Shown here: positions 8,801-16,103 of the stretch, one piece after another
Numbering within the stretch: position 1 is the first letter of the stretch
Layout of the letters: every line of letters begins with the position of its first letter
Position numbers and translations under genes: made by a program
Notes under the pieces: model-generated
The model's database searches: none
What the model was told of the DNA's origin: nothing
The model's input: only the letters and a program-made list of their open reading frames with translations
Assembly: GCA_017305135.1 (NCBI GenBank)
Contig: JAFKNA010000005.1
Location: 62,001-126,000 of the forward strand
DNA length: 64,000 nt
Origin: Lysobacterales bacterium
GTDB taxonomy: Bacteria > Pseudomonadota > Gammaproteobacteria > Xanthomonadales > Rhodanobacteraceae
Reading direction: 5' to 3'

Positions 8801-9107
8801 GACCTTCAACAACGACCCGGACTTCGGTGGCACCCCGGGCGCGGCCTGGGAACCGATCAGCGCCGGCTGGGGCGGCCACTTCGACGCTGCCATGGTCGGC
8901 ATGGCGGACCGCCAGTGCACGCCGGCCTGGATGACCCCGAGCGAGGCTTCCGGCACGGTCGGCGCCGGCGTCACGCACACCGTGACCCTTGCCATCGATG
9001 CCAGTGGACTCGGCGCGGGCGACCACGTCGGCCAGTTGTGCGTGGCGAGCAACGATCCGGACCGGCCGCTCAGCCTGATCCCGATCCACCTCAGCGTGAC
9101 TCCGTAA
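5802..9107 (+). CDS. Secreted subtilisin-like serine protease with PA insert (S8 family)
   Basis: 1101 residues with signal peptide MSLLAPRSPLPLLIAMALAA. An inhibitor-I9-like propeptide covers roughly residues 45-165. The catalytic triad is Asp207 (GVIDTGLNFG), His290 (NGHGSHVAST) and Ser612 (SGTSMASPHIAGA). A PA domain is inserted between His and Ser (GKVVMVRRGTCTFVDKI), as in large secreted subtilases. After the catalytic domain come a fibronectin-type-III-like region and a C-terminal tail with ASFTVRNTGNAGLTWNLLAG and WMTPSEASGTVGAGVTH, similar to the tail of the metalloprotease at 43.2-45.8 kb. It is expected to be exported and to degrade extracellular protein. ATG 5802 is chosen because the signal peptide starts there. 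Confidence 0.93.
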   Translation: MSLLAPRSPLPLLIAMALAAAPAALLANPLTQGRAGDPSRVLRAPADRAAPYLVRLEAPSLMAAAREGKLPDAMRGQRVDVRAAAAVDYVTALQAAQHAFLQEASGMLGRPLTSIGREFEFQHAFNGLTVRATAVEAQELARMPGVAAVQPMRSVPVSTDRGPQLIGAANIWMGVFDGADDRLLLGSFDGPGPLATRGEGMVAGVIDTGLNFGHPSFAAVDGGGYQHVNPLGAGTYLGLCAEGAPSPDWTPQCNDKVIGAYDFVTALMPDVLVYDPDAHNGPGPVDENGHGSHVASTVAGNSVLAQVPGGPSLRISGVAPHANLVVYDACYTTGSGQGSCMYASLVAAVNQAVADGVVDVINYSVAGGSDPWNEEPSQAFLDAVDAGIFVAAAAGNNGPSPGWIDHVEPWATTVAATTHGRGAFVNQLRVTGPAPVPPELTAITITIPASSVPLTAPIAGPLAYDAADPLHCAPAAPGSYTGKVVMVRRGTCTFVDKILNVEAGGASAVVLANNVAGALNPNVEGTHIPVATVLQAQGDAIADFYAGAGSADVQLEYPSVATPAIPDQVANFSSRGPTLYALLKPDVAAPGSNILAALNGDADAYGVLSGTSMASPHIAGAAALLRKLHPEWTPSEVKSALMLTSRNVGITALPGGAAATAFDMGAGRARADLAVTGGLVMDETSYRYLRADPARGGEPASLNVPSLGSDTCVGTCSFVRSFRNVGDTAQSWSVALDGIAGSVTPETLALAPGERGSVSFRIDVDGVAQGAYAQGDVNLVPAGGGLPLHMPAAVYVDPFRMELAPAAIEVQASVGGTASASFTVRNTGNAGLTWNLLAGVHPVPVVNQPPNTLDGMVSSLYADQNIGAFVADDVVLDQPTTFHSLSVPGFLFAYYGDTVDMYADSITWSLYADAGGKPDGHPGDGTTPVWTLTLPVDAPGVAQATNSLDIDLAAAGASLSLPAGTYWLVAYPTFSAHNVNGVDVMWFRSLMSTQANAEGQTFNNDPDFGGTPGAAWEPISAGWGGHFDAAMVGMADRQCTPAWMTPSEASGTVGAGVTHTVTLAIDASGLGAGDHVGQLCVASNDPDRPLSLIPIHLSVTP

Positions 9108-9166
9108 ACCGGAAAGGGGCGGAGGCATTGACCGCCCGGCTCGATCGCCTCCGTCCCCTCCGGGGT

Positions 9167-9262
9167 CCGAAACGGGGTCAGAGAACATTTCGGCCCGGGT
9201 CCGAAACGGGGTCAGAGAACATTTCGGCCCGAAATGTTCTCCGGAAATGTTCTCTGACCCCA
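9167..9262. repeat. Cluster of four RAYT-type repeats, one truncated
   Basis: Two direct copies of CGAAACGGGGTCAGAGAACA (near 9168 and 9203) are followed by an inverted copy cut short at GAAATGTTCT (9231-9240) and a complete inverted copy, GGAAATGTTCTCTGACCCC (9243-9261). The block lies between the protease stop and the Uma2 gene. The broken copy looks like a local duplication or deletion inside the cluster. Confidence 0.88.
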
Positions 9263-9353
9263 ATTCCCGCTGCAATTCCCGCCGGACCCCGATTCCGCCG
9301 GCACCGGGGTCGTGCGGTAGACTTCGACAAGGCCTTGCTCGAGGAACCCTGCG

Positions 9354-9914
9354 ATGTCCGAACCCAATGCGCCACGGCGGTTCGTGAGTGTCGAGGACTA
9401 CCTCGCCGGCGAACAGCACAGCGAGATTCGCCACGAGTACATCGATGGCGAGGTCTATGCGATGACTGGGGCGAGCGACCGCCACGGGCTCATCCTGAAT
9501 GCCCTGGCATTCGCGCTGACTCCGGCCGCGCGGCGGCGCCATTGCCAGCTCTTTACCTCGGACATGAAACTGCGCCTGGAACTCGGCGGCAGCACGGTCT
9601 TCTATTACCCCGACCTGCTGCTGTCATGCGATCCCGGGGATCGGGACCGTTACTTCCGTCGCGCACCCTGCCTGATCGTGGAAGTGCTGTCGACGACGAC
9701 GGCGCGCATCGACCGTCGCGAGAAGCTGCTCTCCTACCAGCGCCTGCCGAGCCTCAGCGAATACATGCTGGTCGAACAGGACCTGGTGCGGGTGGAAATC
9801 CATCGCCGCGCCAACGACTGGACGATGGAGGAACACGGCGAGGGCGAGGTGTGGCTGGATTGCCTGGAGCAGTCGCTGCCGCTGGCGGAGATCTACGCGG
9901 ACGTGGAGATGTAG
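9354..9914 (+). CDS. Uma2 family endonuclease-like protein (DUF820)
   Basis: 186 residues. Family features are the N-terminal SVEDYLAGEQHSEIRHEYIDG, the YYPDLLLSC stretch and CLIVEVLSTTTARIDRREKL. These give the PD-(D/E)XK-like acidic residues (Glu of HEYIDG, Asp of YPDL, Glu of VEVLS), with Lys in the following helix. Uma2 proteins have a restriction-endonuclease fold, are often multicopy, and their biological role is unsettled. The gene is isolated between two repeat clusters (9167-9262 and 9963-10005), consistent with an accessory gene carried with RAYT repeats. Confidence 0.85.
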   Translation: MSEPNAPRRFVSVEDYLAGEQHSEIRHEYIDGEVYAMTGASDRHGLILNALAFALTPAARRRHCQLFTSDMKLRLELGGSTVFYYPDLLLSCDPGDRDRYFRRAPCLIVEVLSTTTARIDRREKLLSYQRLPSLSEYMLVEQDLVRVEIHRRANDWTMEEHGEGEVWLDCLEQSLPLAEIYADVEM

Positions 9915-9962
9915 CGAAGCGCGTCGGCGCGCCGCGAAACGCGAATCGGGGTCAGCGCGAAT

Positions 9963-10005
9963 CGGGGTCAGAGAACATTTCGGGCGGAAATGTTCTCTGA
10001 CCCCG
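9963..10005. repeat. RAYT-type palindrome at the 3' end of the alpha/beta hydrolase gene
   Basis: CGGGGTCAGAGAACATTTC and its complement GGAAATGTTCTCTGACCCCG face each other over a few bases. A fragment of a further copy (CGAATCGGGGTCAG) lies just before it at 9942-9956. It fills the space between two convergent genes and ends 10 bases from the hydrolase stop codon. Confidence 0.88.
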
Positions 10006-10014
10006 TTTCACACT

Positions 10015-11946
10015 TCAGCGCGCGGCGTTGGTGTTCATGGTCGCGTTGCGCGAGCTGTTCAGGTACTGCGCGGGGTCGCGCATGCTGGCGGTGTGGCACT
10101 GGCCGGTGACGTGGCCGCGGTTGGTGGCGCCGGCAAGCTGCGCGTTGGCCTGCTCGACCGTGCCATCCTCGGGGTCCGACAGCACGAGGTCCGTGGCGAT
10201 CTGGCAGTAGTCGTTGACCCACCAGTGGGTGGTCGCGAACGAGGTCGTGTAGTAGTTGACCTTCGCCCTGGCCCAGCTCGGGATGCCGGCCAGCCAGGAG
10301 GCCGCGCCCGAATAGGTGAGGTCGGCCTGCTTGCCGCAGCCGACGCCGAACCAGTTGCCGAGCGTGGCCAGGATGCCGGCGATGTTGGTGCCCTTGTACG
10401 GCGTGCCGACCGACTGCAGCAGGCGGTTGCCGGTGGCGTTGTCGAGGCCGCTCCAGTAGTAGCTGTACAGATGCAGTGCAGCCATGCCGCCCTGGCTGTG
10501 GGCGACGGTGCCGAAGGAATTCCAGGTCGCGCCGAAGTTGCGGATGCGCAGGGCGAACTGGTCGTTGCTGCGGTTCTGGTTGGCATCGAGGAAGGTCGAC
10601 GCGGTGCCGAACTGGCCCGCCGGCCACACGCCGCCCGAACAATAGCCGTGCACCAGCAGCAGGCGCTTGCCGGTGCCCATGGGCGCCATGCCGGCCGGGC
10701 GCTGGCCCATGCGCATGGACTCGTCGACGGTGATGTCGCGGGCGCTGTACAGGACGAAGCGGCGCGGCAGCGTGAACTCCACGCGCTCCGCCCCGGTGAC
10801 CTCCACCGAGCGCTCCGGATCCTCGATGCGCAGCGCGCGGAGCTCGAACGGCGGCTGCGCGCCGGCGAGGTCGATCCAGCGCTCGTCGAAGCCGAGCTCG
10901 ATGGCGCCGTTCGACGGCGCGACCATGCCGCCGATCCACGCCACCGGGATCGCGGTTCCGCCGGCGTCGTGGCCCCAGACCTCCGCCAGCGCGCGGTAAT
11001 GGTCGGGTCCGCCGGCGCGGACGCGAACCGGTACCGGCAGCGCCACGCGGGTGTCGCCGGCGCGGCGGGCGGCGACTTGTCCGGCGGCGACTTCGAGCGA
11101 TGCCGCGACCGCCGCCACCAGGTGCTCGGCGGTCCGCACGAAGGCGCGCCCGCGCGCATCGGTGCCACGCACCTCGACCTGGGCCGTGTAGTCACCCGCC
11201 TGATGCAGCGGGAAGTCCGCGCTGTAGGTGCCATCGGCGTGTTTCGGATCCTCGCGCATCGGCCATTCGGTGACGGCGCCGGCGGGATCGGTGACGCGGA
11301 GCAGCGCCGTTTCGATGCGCCCGGCGCGGCGCCCGAGCACGGCCTCTTTGGAATCCGCGGGCGTGCCGTCCAGCACCGCGGCGATGGCGAAGCGGTCGCC
11401 GACCCGCTGCCTGGTGCCGAGCGGCCAGGAGACGAGCTCGGTCGCCGGGTCGCCTTCGATCAGCAGCACGCCGGTGCTGGCGCCGCCCTGCGCCTCGAGC
11501 ACGAGGTCGAGGCGGTCGCCGCTAAATCCGTCGAACTCGTAGGCCATCGCCGCCACCTGGGCGTTGCCGATGCCGAAGCTCGAGGCGACCGGCGGCTGCA
11601 CCAGGCTCGCACTGGCGCGGCCGCGTACCTCGGCCGGGCGCAGTTGCCAGTGGGCGAGGTCGCCCGGCTCGCCGAAGACCAGCGCGCGCACGCGTGCGCG
11701 ATCGACCGGGATGCCGCCCTGCCAGCGCGAACGCTGCGTGCCTGCAACGGGATCGAGGCGTACGCTGAGCAATGCGGAACGCGAGTGGATCGCGCCCTCC
11801 AGCGGCGAGGCCGCGCGCATCGCGGCCATTTCCGCCGGCGGGCCGGCCAGCTGCTTGGCCGAAGCGGGATCGAAGGCGATCTCCTGGGCCAGCGCGGGCG
11901 CGGCGAACGCGGTCGCGAGGGTGAAAACCAGCAAGGAATGGCGCAT
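10015..11946 (-). CDS. Secreted alpha/beta hydrolase with long N-terminal region
   Basis: 643 residues with signal peptide MRHSLLVFTLATAFAAPALA, which sets the ATG at 11946. The C-terminal ~230 residues look like an alpha/beta hydrolase. RLLLVHGYCSGG (about residues 428-439) resembles the oxyanion region, and VAHSQGGMAALH carries Ser484 in an A-H-S-Q-G elbow. Asp and His candidates lie in the next 130 residues, but I cannot assign them. The first ~410 residues hold beta-rich material, including GDYTAQVEVRGTDARGRAF, which resembles an Ig-like domain. Lipase, esterase or amidase activity is plausible; the substrate is unknown. It converges on the Uma2 gene across a repeat palindrome. Confidence 0.7.
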   Translation of the reverse strand: MRHSLLVFTLATAFAAPALAQEIAFDPASAKQLAGPPAEMAAMRAASPLEGAIHSRSALLSVRLDPVAGTQRSRWQGGIPVDRARVRALVFGEPGDLAHWQLRPAEVRGRASASLVQPPVASSFGIGNAQVAAMAYEFDGFSGDRLDLVLEAQGGASTGVLLIEGDPATELVSWPLGTRQRVGDRFAIAAVLDGTPADSKEAVLGRRAGRIETALLRVTDPAGAVTEWPMREDPKHADGTYSADFPLHQAGDYTAQVEVRGTDARGRAFVRTAEHLVAAVAASLEVAAGQVAARRAGDTRVALPVPVRVRAGGPDHYRALAEVWGHDAGGTAIPVAWIGGMVAPSNGAIELGFDERWIDLAGAQPPFELRALRIEDPERSVEVTGAERVEFTLPRRFVLYSARDITVDESMRMGQRPAGMAPMGTGKRLLLVHGYCSGGVWPAGQFGTASTFLDANQNRSNDQFALRIRNFGATWNSFGTVAHSQGGMAALHLYSYYWSGLDNATGNRLLQSVGTPYKGTNIAGILATLGNWFGVGCGKQADLTYSGAASWLAGIPSWARAKVNYYTTSFATTHWWVNDYCQIATDLVLSDPEDGTVEQANAQLAGATNRGHVTGQCHTASMRDPAQYLNSSRNATMNTNAAR

Positions 11947-12549
11947 GCGGAAGGCTCCCCGGAAGAGTGGCTGACGGACGTCGCTGGAACGTGTGGCCCT
12001 GCCTGGCACGCCAGCCCGCGGCACGGTCAGGCCGTCGCCGCGAGCTCCCCTGATGGCGCCCCGCAGCATCCCGCGTGCGCTTGCCCGATGCACGCCGCAG
12101 TGCGGCATCGTGGAAGCCCGGCCTCCCCGCAGTCCGCGTTGGCCTCCCCTGCTGATTCCGGATTCCGTGCGCTGCATGCAGTCGCGTCAACAGTCCTCCG
12201 TGCACCAGTCGCGCCGGGAAGAGCCCGGCATCCCTGCCGGCAGCCGCGATCCTGCGGCTGGATTGTTCCATTGGAACGGCACGTCCGACGCTCGCATCCG
12301 CCGTCCCCTGACGGTCGCGGAGCCTCCCCTCCGCGCCCTGCCTCCCGTCGAGGCGCATCATGGGAGACGTGGACGACAAATCGTGTCGCATCGAAAGACC
12401 GTTGCGCCGGTCGCCTGCACGCAGGCCCCTACCATGCACGCGCTGTAGGAGCGACCGTGGTCGCGACCGGGGCAATGCATGCGCTGTAGGAGCGACCGTG
12501 GGCGCGACCCGCGGCCGATGGTCGCGATGCCATCCGCTTGCGCCGTTTC
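11947..12549. other. Non-coding 603 bp with two tandem GTAGGAGC-type palindromes
   Basis: The stretch is upstream of the alpha/beta hydrolase and downstream of the ubiquinone hydroxylase operon. Open frames here have no family resemblance. The only clear elements are the two 41-bp-spaced repeats at 12434-12510. Confidence 0.45.
12434..12510. repeat. Two tandem GTAGGAGCGACC palindromes
   Basis: CGCTGTAGGAGCGACCGTGG occurs at 12441 and again at 12482, each followed by TCGCGACC or GCGCGACC. Each unit can fold as GGTCGC against GCGACC. The same head, GTAGGAGC or its complement GCTCCTAC, recurs near 17611, 26441, 33050 and 37120, so this is a genome-wide REP-like family distinct from the GGGGTCAGAG repeat. 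Confidence 0.8.
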
Positions 12550-13767
12550 CTACCGACCTGCCAGGCGACCGGGTGGCCTGCCGGCGGCGACGTCGGCAAG
12601 GAGGTGGCGGATCGGGGCGATGGCGCCGGCGGCGGCCAGCGCGGCGCCGCGGACGGCCGCAAGGGGTACGAATGGCGGCGCGAAGCCGCGTTCGATCAGG
12701 TCGAACGCGCGCGCGGCCAGTGTCGCCTCGCTGCGCCGTTCGCGTTCGTAGCGACGCAGCACGTGGCGGGCGCCGATGTCGCTGCCGCGTGCGCGGGCGG
12801 CGGCGAGCACGCCGCGCAGGCACGTCACGTCGCGCAGGCCAAGGTTCATGCCCTGCCCGGCCAGCGGATGCACCACGTGCGCGGCGTCGCCGGCGAGGAC
12901 GCAGCGGCCGTGGAGATAGCGCTCCGCTAGGCGCAGGCGCAGCGGGAAGGCGGCGCGCGGGGTCGCGGCGGTCACCTCGCCGAGGCGGAAGTCGAGCGCG
13001 GCGCCGAGCTCGGCGCGGAACGCCGCATCATCCAGCGCCAGCACCCGCGCCGCTTCGGCATCGGGCAGCGACCACACCACCGAGCAGCGGCCATCGCCGA
13101 GCGGCAGGAAGGCGAGCGGTCCGCCGGGCAGGAAGCGCTGCCAGGCGGTGCCCTGGTGCGGACGCGCGGTGGCGACGTGGGCGACCACGCCGCGCTGGCC
13201 GTATTCGCGGCCATCGACCTCGATGCCGAGGCGCTGGCGCACCGCCGAATCGGCGCCATCGGCGGCCACCAGCAGGCGCGCCGTGAGGCGGGTGCCGTCC
13301 TCCAGTTCCACCCGCACGGCATCCTCGCCGTTGTCGAGCTCGGCGATGCGCGCGGGGCAATGCACATCAATGCGCCCAGGCCCAACGCCGTTGGCGGCGA
13401 GCGCCTCGAACAGCGCGTGCTGGATCAGCATGTTCTCGACGATCCAGCCGAGCGCCGCCTCGCCGCGCTCGGCCGCATCGAAGTGGAGTTCTCCCGGTGC
13501 GACCGCATCCCACACGCGCATGTGGCGATACGGTCCGACCCGGCGGGCGATCGACGGCCACACGCCGAGCCCGGCGAGCAGCGCGCGGGCGTCCGGCGCC
13601 AGCGCGACGACACGGAGGTCCATCTCGCCCTCGGGCTGCCAGGAGCGCGGCGGCTTCGCCTCGATGATGGCAACGTCCAGGCCGGCGCGCGCCAGCGCCA
13701 GCGCCATCGCGCCGCCGGCGGCACCGGCGCCGACCACGATCGCATCGAGCAGGCCGCGCCGGCTCAT
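12550..13767 (-). CDS. FAD-dependent ubiquinone biosynthesis hydroxylase (UbiI/UbiF/VisC-like)
   Basis: 405 residues. The Rossmann FAD motif is AIVVGAGAAGGAMALALARAG near the N-terminus. The second FAD signature is LAGDAAHVVHPLAGQGMNLG (family GDAAH). LLVAADGADSAVR is the DG motif. These flavin monooxygenases add ring hydroxyls in ubiquinone synthesis; which carbon this paralogue modifies cannot be decided by eye. Its ATG overlaps the stop of the upstream ubiH-like gene (ATGA), so the two hydroxylases form one translationally coupled operon. The protein is cytoplasmic or peripheral to the membrane. Confidence 0.88.
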   Translation of the reverse strand: MSRRGLLDAIVVGAGAAGGAMALALARAGLDVAIIEAKPPRSWQPEGEMDLRVVALAPDARALLAGLGVWPSIARRVGPYRHMRVWDAVAPGELHFDAAERGEAALGWIVENMLIQHALFEALAANGVGPGRIDVHCPARIAELDNGEDAVRVELEDGTRLTARLLVAADGADSAVRQRLGIEVDGREYGQRGVVAHVATARPHQGTAWQRFLPGGPLAFLPLGDGRCSVVWSLPDAEAARVLALDDAAFRAELGAALDFRLGEVTAATPRAAFPLRLRLAERYLHGRCVLAGDAAHVVHPLAGQGMNLGLRDVTCLRGVLAAARARGSDIGARHVLRRYERERRSEATLAARAFDLIERGFAPPFVPLAAVRGAALAAAGAIAPIRHLLADVAAGRPPGRLAGR

Positions 13768-14975
13768 CGCGCCAGTCCCGCGGCGGCGGCGTCGCCGCGA
13801 TAACCCATGCCGCGCAGTGCGAAGCGGCGCTGCAGCGGCGTGAGGTGTTGCAGCGCCTGCAAGCCGAGCGAACGGGCGAGGCGTAGCGGCAGGAAGTCGT
13901 TGCCCATCAGCCGCACCAGGTCGTCGCTGAAGGCGGCCGTGGCGGCACGGTCGGGCGCGCGGCGCGCGACGTGGCGGGCGAGCAGGCTGGCGGCGCCCGG
14001 ATCGGTGCCTGCATCAGCGGCCTCGCGGAGGAGCTCGGCCAGCGTCAGCGCATCGCGCAGGCCGAGGTTGAAGCCCTGTGCGCCGACCGGGTGGATGGTC
14101 TGCGCGGCATTGCCGACCAGCACCATGCGCTCCGCCGTGGTGCGCGCGGCGAGGCAGCGCGCCAGCGGATAGGGCTTGCGCCGGCCGGTTCGCGACAGCC
14201 GCCCCGCGCGCCAGCCGAAACGCTGGTGCACGAAGGCGACAAAGGCCTCGTCATCGAGCGCGGCGACGGCTGCGGCCTCGTCGCCGGGCACGGTGAGCAC
14301 CAGGCCGGCGCGACGGTCGCCGAGCGGCAGCAGCGCCACCGGGCCGGCATCGGTGAAGCGCTCGTAGGCGAGGCCGTCGAGCGGGCGTTCGGTGGTGAGC
14401 GTGGTGACGATCGCGCTCTGGCCGTAGTCGCGCGTCGCGCTGCCGATGGCGAAGGCGTCGCGCACGAAGGAGCGGGTGCCGTCGGCGCCGACGAGGAGCC
14501 GCGTACGGAGTCGGCACGTCGTCTCGCCGGCCAGCAGCGCCACTTCGACATGCCCGCCATCGGCGTGGATCGCCGTGGCGCGGGCCGGCGCGATGCGCTC
14601 AAGTGCATTGCAGCGTTCCAGTCGGCGCAGCAGTGCGTTGCCAAGTTCGCGCGCGGGGATCACGGCGCCGAAGGGCGGCAGGCCGAGTTCGGCGGCGTCG
14701 AGGCGGACCGAACCGAAGTCACCGCGCCGGCTGACGTGGATGCGCCGGAGCGGCACCGCCGGCGCGGCCGCATCCAGTACGCCGAGCGCTTCCAGCGAGT
14801 TCACGCTGGCACGCGCGAGCACCAGGTTCCGCTCGTCGTAGCTCGGCTGCAGGTCGACGTGGAGCGGCGCGGCCTCGGCGAGGCCGACGGCGAGGCCGGC
14901 GCCGTCCAGCGCGATCGCGAGACTCGCGCCGACCAGGCCGCCGCCGATGATGAGGACGTCGAAGGTGTCGTTCAC
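13764..14975 (-). CDS. ubiH: 2-octaprenyl-6-methoxyphenol hydroxylase (UbiH)
   Basis: 403 residues from a GTG start (14975). An upstream open frame continues into the tandem repeats but has no conserved residues, while FDVLIIGGGLVGASLAIAL begins just inside the chosen start. FAD motifs are GGGLVG (residues 11-16), LLVGADGTRSFVR and VGNAAQTIHPVGAQGFNLG. The last has Asn-Ala-Ala where most family members have Asp-Ala-Ala, a form also seen in true UbiH proteins. UbiH adds a ring hydroxyl during ubiquinone synthesis. It is the first gene of a two-gene operon, with an ATGA overlap to the next hydroxylase. Assignment to UbiH rather than a paralogue is fairly confident. Confidence 0.85.
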   Translation of the reverse strand: MNDTFDVLIIGGGLVGASLAIALDGAGLAVGLAEAAPLHVDLQPSYDERNLVLARASVNSLEALGVLDAAAPAVPLRRIHVSRRGDFGSVRLDAAELGLPPFGAVIPARELGNALLRRLERCNALERIAPARATAIHADGGHVEVALLAGETTCRLRTRLLVGADGTRSFVRDAFAIGSATRDYGQSAIVTTLTTERPLDGLAYERFTDAGPVALLPLGDRRAGLVLTVPGDEAAAVAALDDEAFVAFVHQRFGWRAGRLSRTGRRKPYPLARCLAARTTAERMVLVGNAAQTIHPVGAQGFNLGLRDALTLAELLREAADAGTDPGAASLLARHVARRAPDRAATAAFSDDLVRLMGNDFLPLRLARSLGLQALQHLTPLQRRFALRGMGYRGDAAAAGLAR

Positions 14976-15474
14976 CGGCGCATCATAAGCGGCCCCGTTT
15001 CGACGCCCAAGCGCCTTGTGGTTCGCCGCACTCCGGCGACCTGAGCGCCGGGCGGGAGCCCGGCATTCCCAGGTACGCGGGCCCGCGGCCTCGGCTCGCC
15101 TCCCAAGGCGCACTCCCGGGAGGGCCGGGCTCCCGCCCGGCCGCTCTTGTTTCGGGCCACATTCCACGCTGGCACGCACTCCATCCAAAAGCGCCGAGCT
15201 GGATCCCGCACCAGGTGCGCGAGCCCGCGGCCTCGACTCGCCTCCCGAGGCGCAGTCCGAGGGGGCCGGGCTCCCGCCCGGCCGCTCTTGTTTCGGGGCC
15301 ACATTCCACGCTGCGGGCACGCACTCCGTCCAAAAGCGCCGGGCTGGAGCTCGCATTTCCAGGATGCCGATGCCTGCCACCATCCAAACCGCGCTGCGCC
15401 GGAACGACCGGCGCTCCAGCACCCGCGGCGCGCGCATGGGCTAAACTCGCGCTCTGCACCACGGGACCACCGCC
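14976..15474. other. Non-coding 499 bp between divergent operons, filled by a tandem repeat
   Basis: This stretch separates ubiH (minus) from the B12-related genes (plus), so it should hold both promoters. It is dominated by the 142-bp tandem repeat described separately. GTTTCGACGCC near 14997 and GCTAAACTCGC near 15440 are the only non-repeat parts, and no convincing -35/-10 pair is visible. Confidence 0.5.
15076..15360. repeat. Two tandem copies of a ~142-bp intergenic repeat
   Basis: Unit 1 starts at 15076 and unit 2 at 15218. Both run GCCCGCGGCCTCG, CTCGCCTCCC, CCGGGCTCCCGCCCGGCCGC, TCTTGTTTCGG, CCACATTCCACGCTG, GCACGCACTCC and CCAAAAGCGCCG in order, with scattered substitutions. Each contains a strong GC hairpin (CCGGGC/GCCCGG) followed by TCTTGTTT, which resembles a terminator. 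A third fragment (GGGCGGGAGCCCGGCATTCC) lies just before unit 1. Confidence 0.85.
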
Positions 15475-16098
15475 ATGAACACCGCTACTGCAACGCCTAC
15501 GGGTTCCCCGCTGTCCGGCACGCTGCGCGCCGGCATCTTCCTGATCCTCGCGCTGGTCATGCTGGCCACCCGCATCAACCATTTCGCGCCGGTGCCGGAC
15601 GCGACCTGGGTGGTGTTCTTCGCCGGCGGCTTCTATCTCCGCCGCGACTGGCGCTGGGCGCTGCCGCTGTTCATGGTGCTGGCGGTGGCGATCGACTATG
15701 CGGTGATCAGCGGCCAGGGACTCGACTTCTGGACGCATTACTGCGTCTCGCCGGCGTACTGGTTCCTTGCTCCGGCCTACGCCGCCATGTGGCTGGGCGG
15801 GGCCTGGCTGGCGCGGCATTTTCATGGCCTGCACCTGCGCGAACTCGGCCTCTTCGCCGCCAGCCTGCTGGTCGCGGCGAGCGTCTGCTATTTCGTTTCC
15901 AACGCCAGCTTCTACTGGCTGAGCCCGATGGTCGCCACGCCGAGCTTCGGCGGCTGGATGGTGAACCTCGGCGACTGGTACCTGCCGTACCTGCGCACCA
16001 GCGTCATGTACGGAACCATCGCCGCGCTGCTGCACGTCGCCACCCTGCTGGCGGCGCGCCACCTGGGCGGCACCGCCGACGGCCTCGCCGCGCGCTGA
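15475..16098 (+). CDS. Six-helix membrane protein, candidate BtuM-type vitamin B12 transporter
   Basis: 207 residues with about six hydrophobic segments, for example GIFLILALVMLA, WALPLFMVLAVAIDY and ELGLFAASLLVAASVCYFVS. Between helices is DFWTHYCVSPAYWFLAPAY with Cys90. BtuM-family small B12 transporters have a conserved cysteine in a comparable place that binds the cobalt of cobalamin. The gene ends 5 bases before a PduO-type cobalamin adenosyltransferase, so the two should be co-transcribed, and uptake followed by adenosylation makes sense. The family call rests on size, topology, the cysteine motif and context. I could not compare it with a profile, so it remains a candidate. Confidence 0.6.
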   Translation: MNTATATPTGSPLSGTLRAGIFLILALVMLATRINHFAPVPDATWVVFFAGGFYLRRDWRWALPLFMVLAVAIDYAVISGQGLDFWTHYCVSPAYWFLAPAYAAMWLGGAWLARHFHGLHLRELGLFAASLLVAASVCYFVSNASFYWLSPMVATPSFGGWMVNLGDWYLPYLRTSVMYGTIAALLHVATLLAARHLGGTADGLAAR

Positions 16099-16103
16099 GC
16101 GCC

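Noticed and set aside
5627..10000. A plus-strand frame of 1457 codons overlapping the subtilase in another phase
   Set aside because: The subtilase triad and signal peptide are in a different frame. The end of the long frame is only translated repeat.
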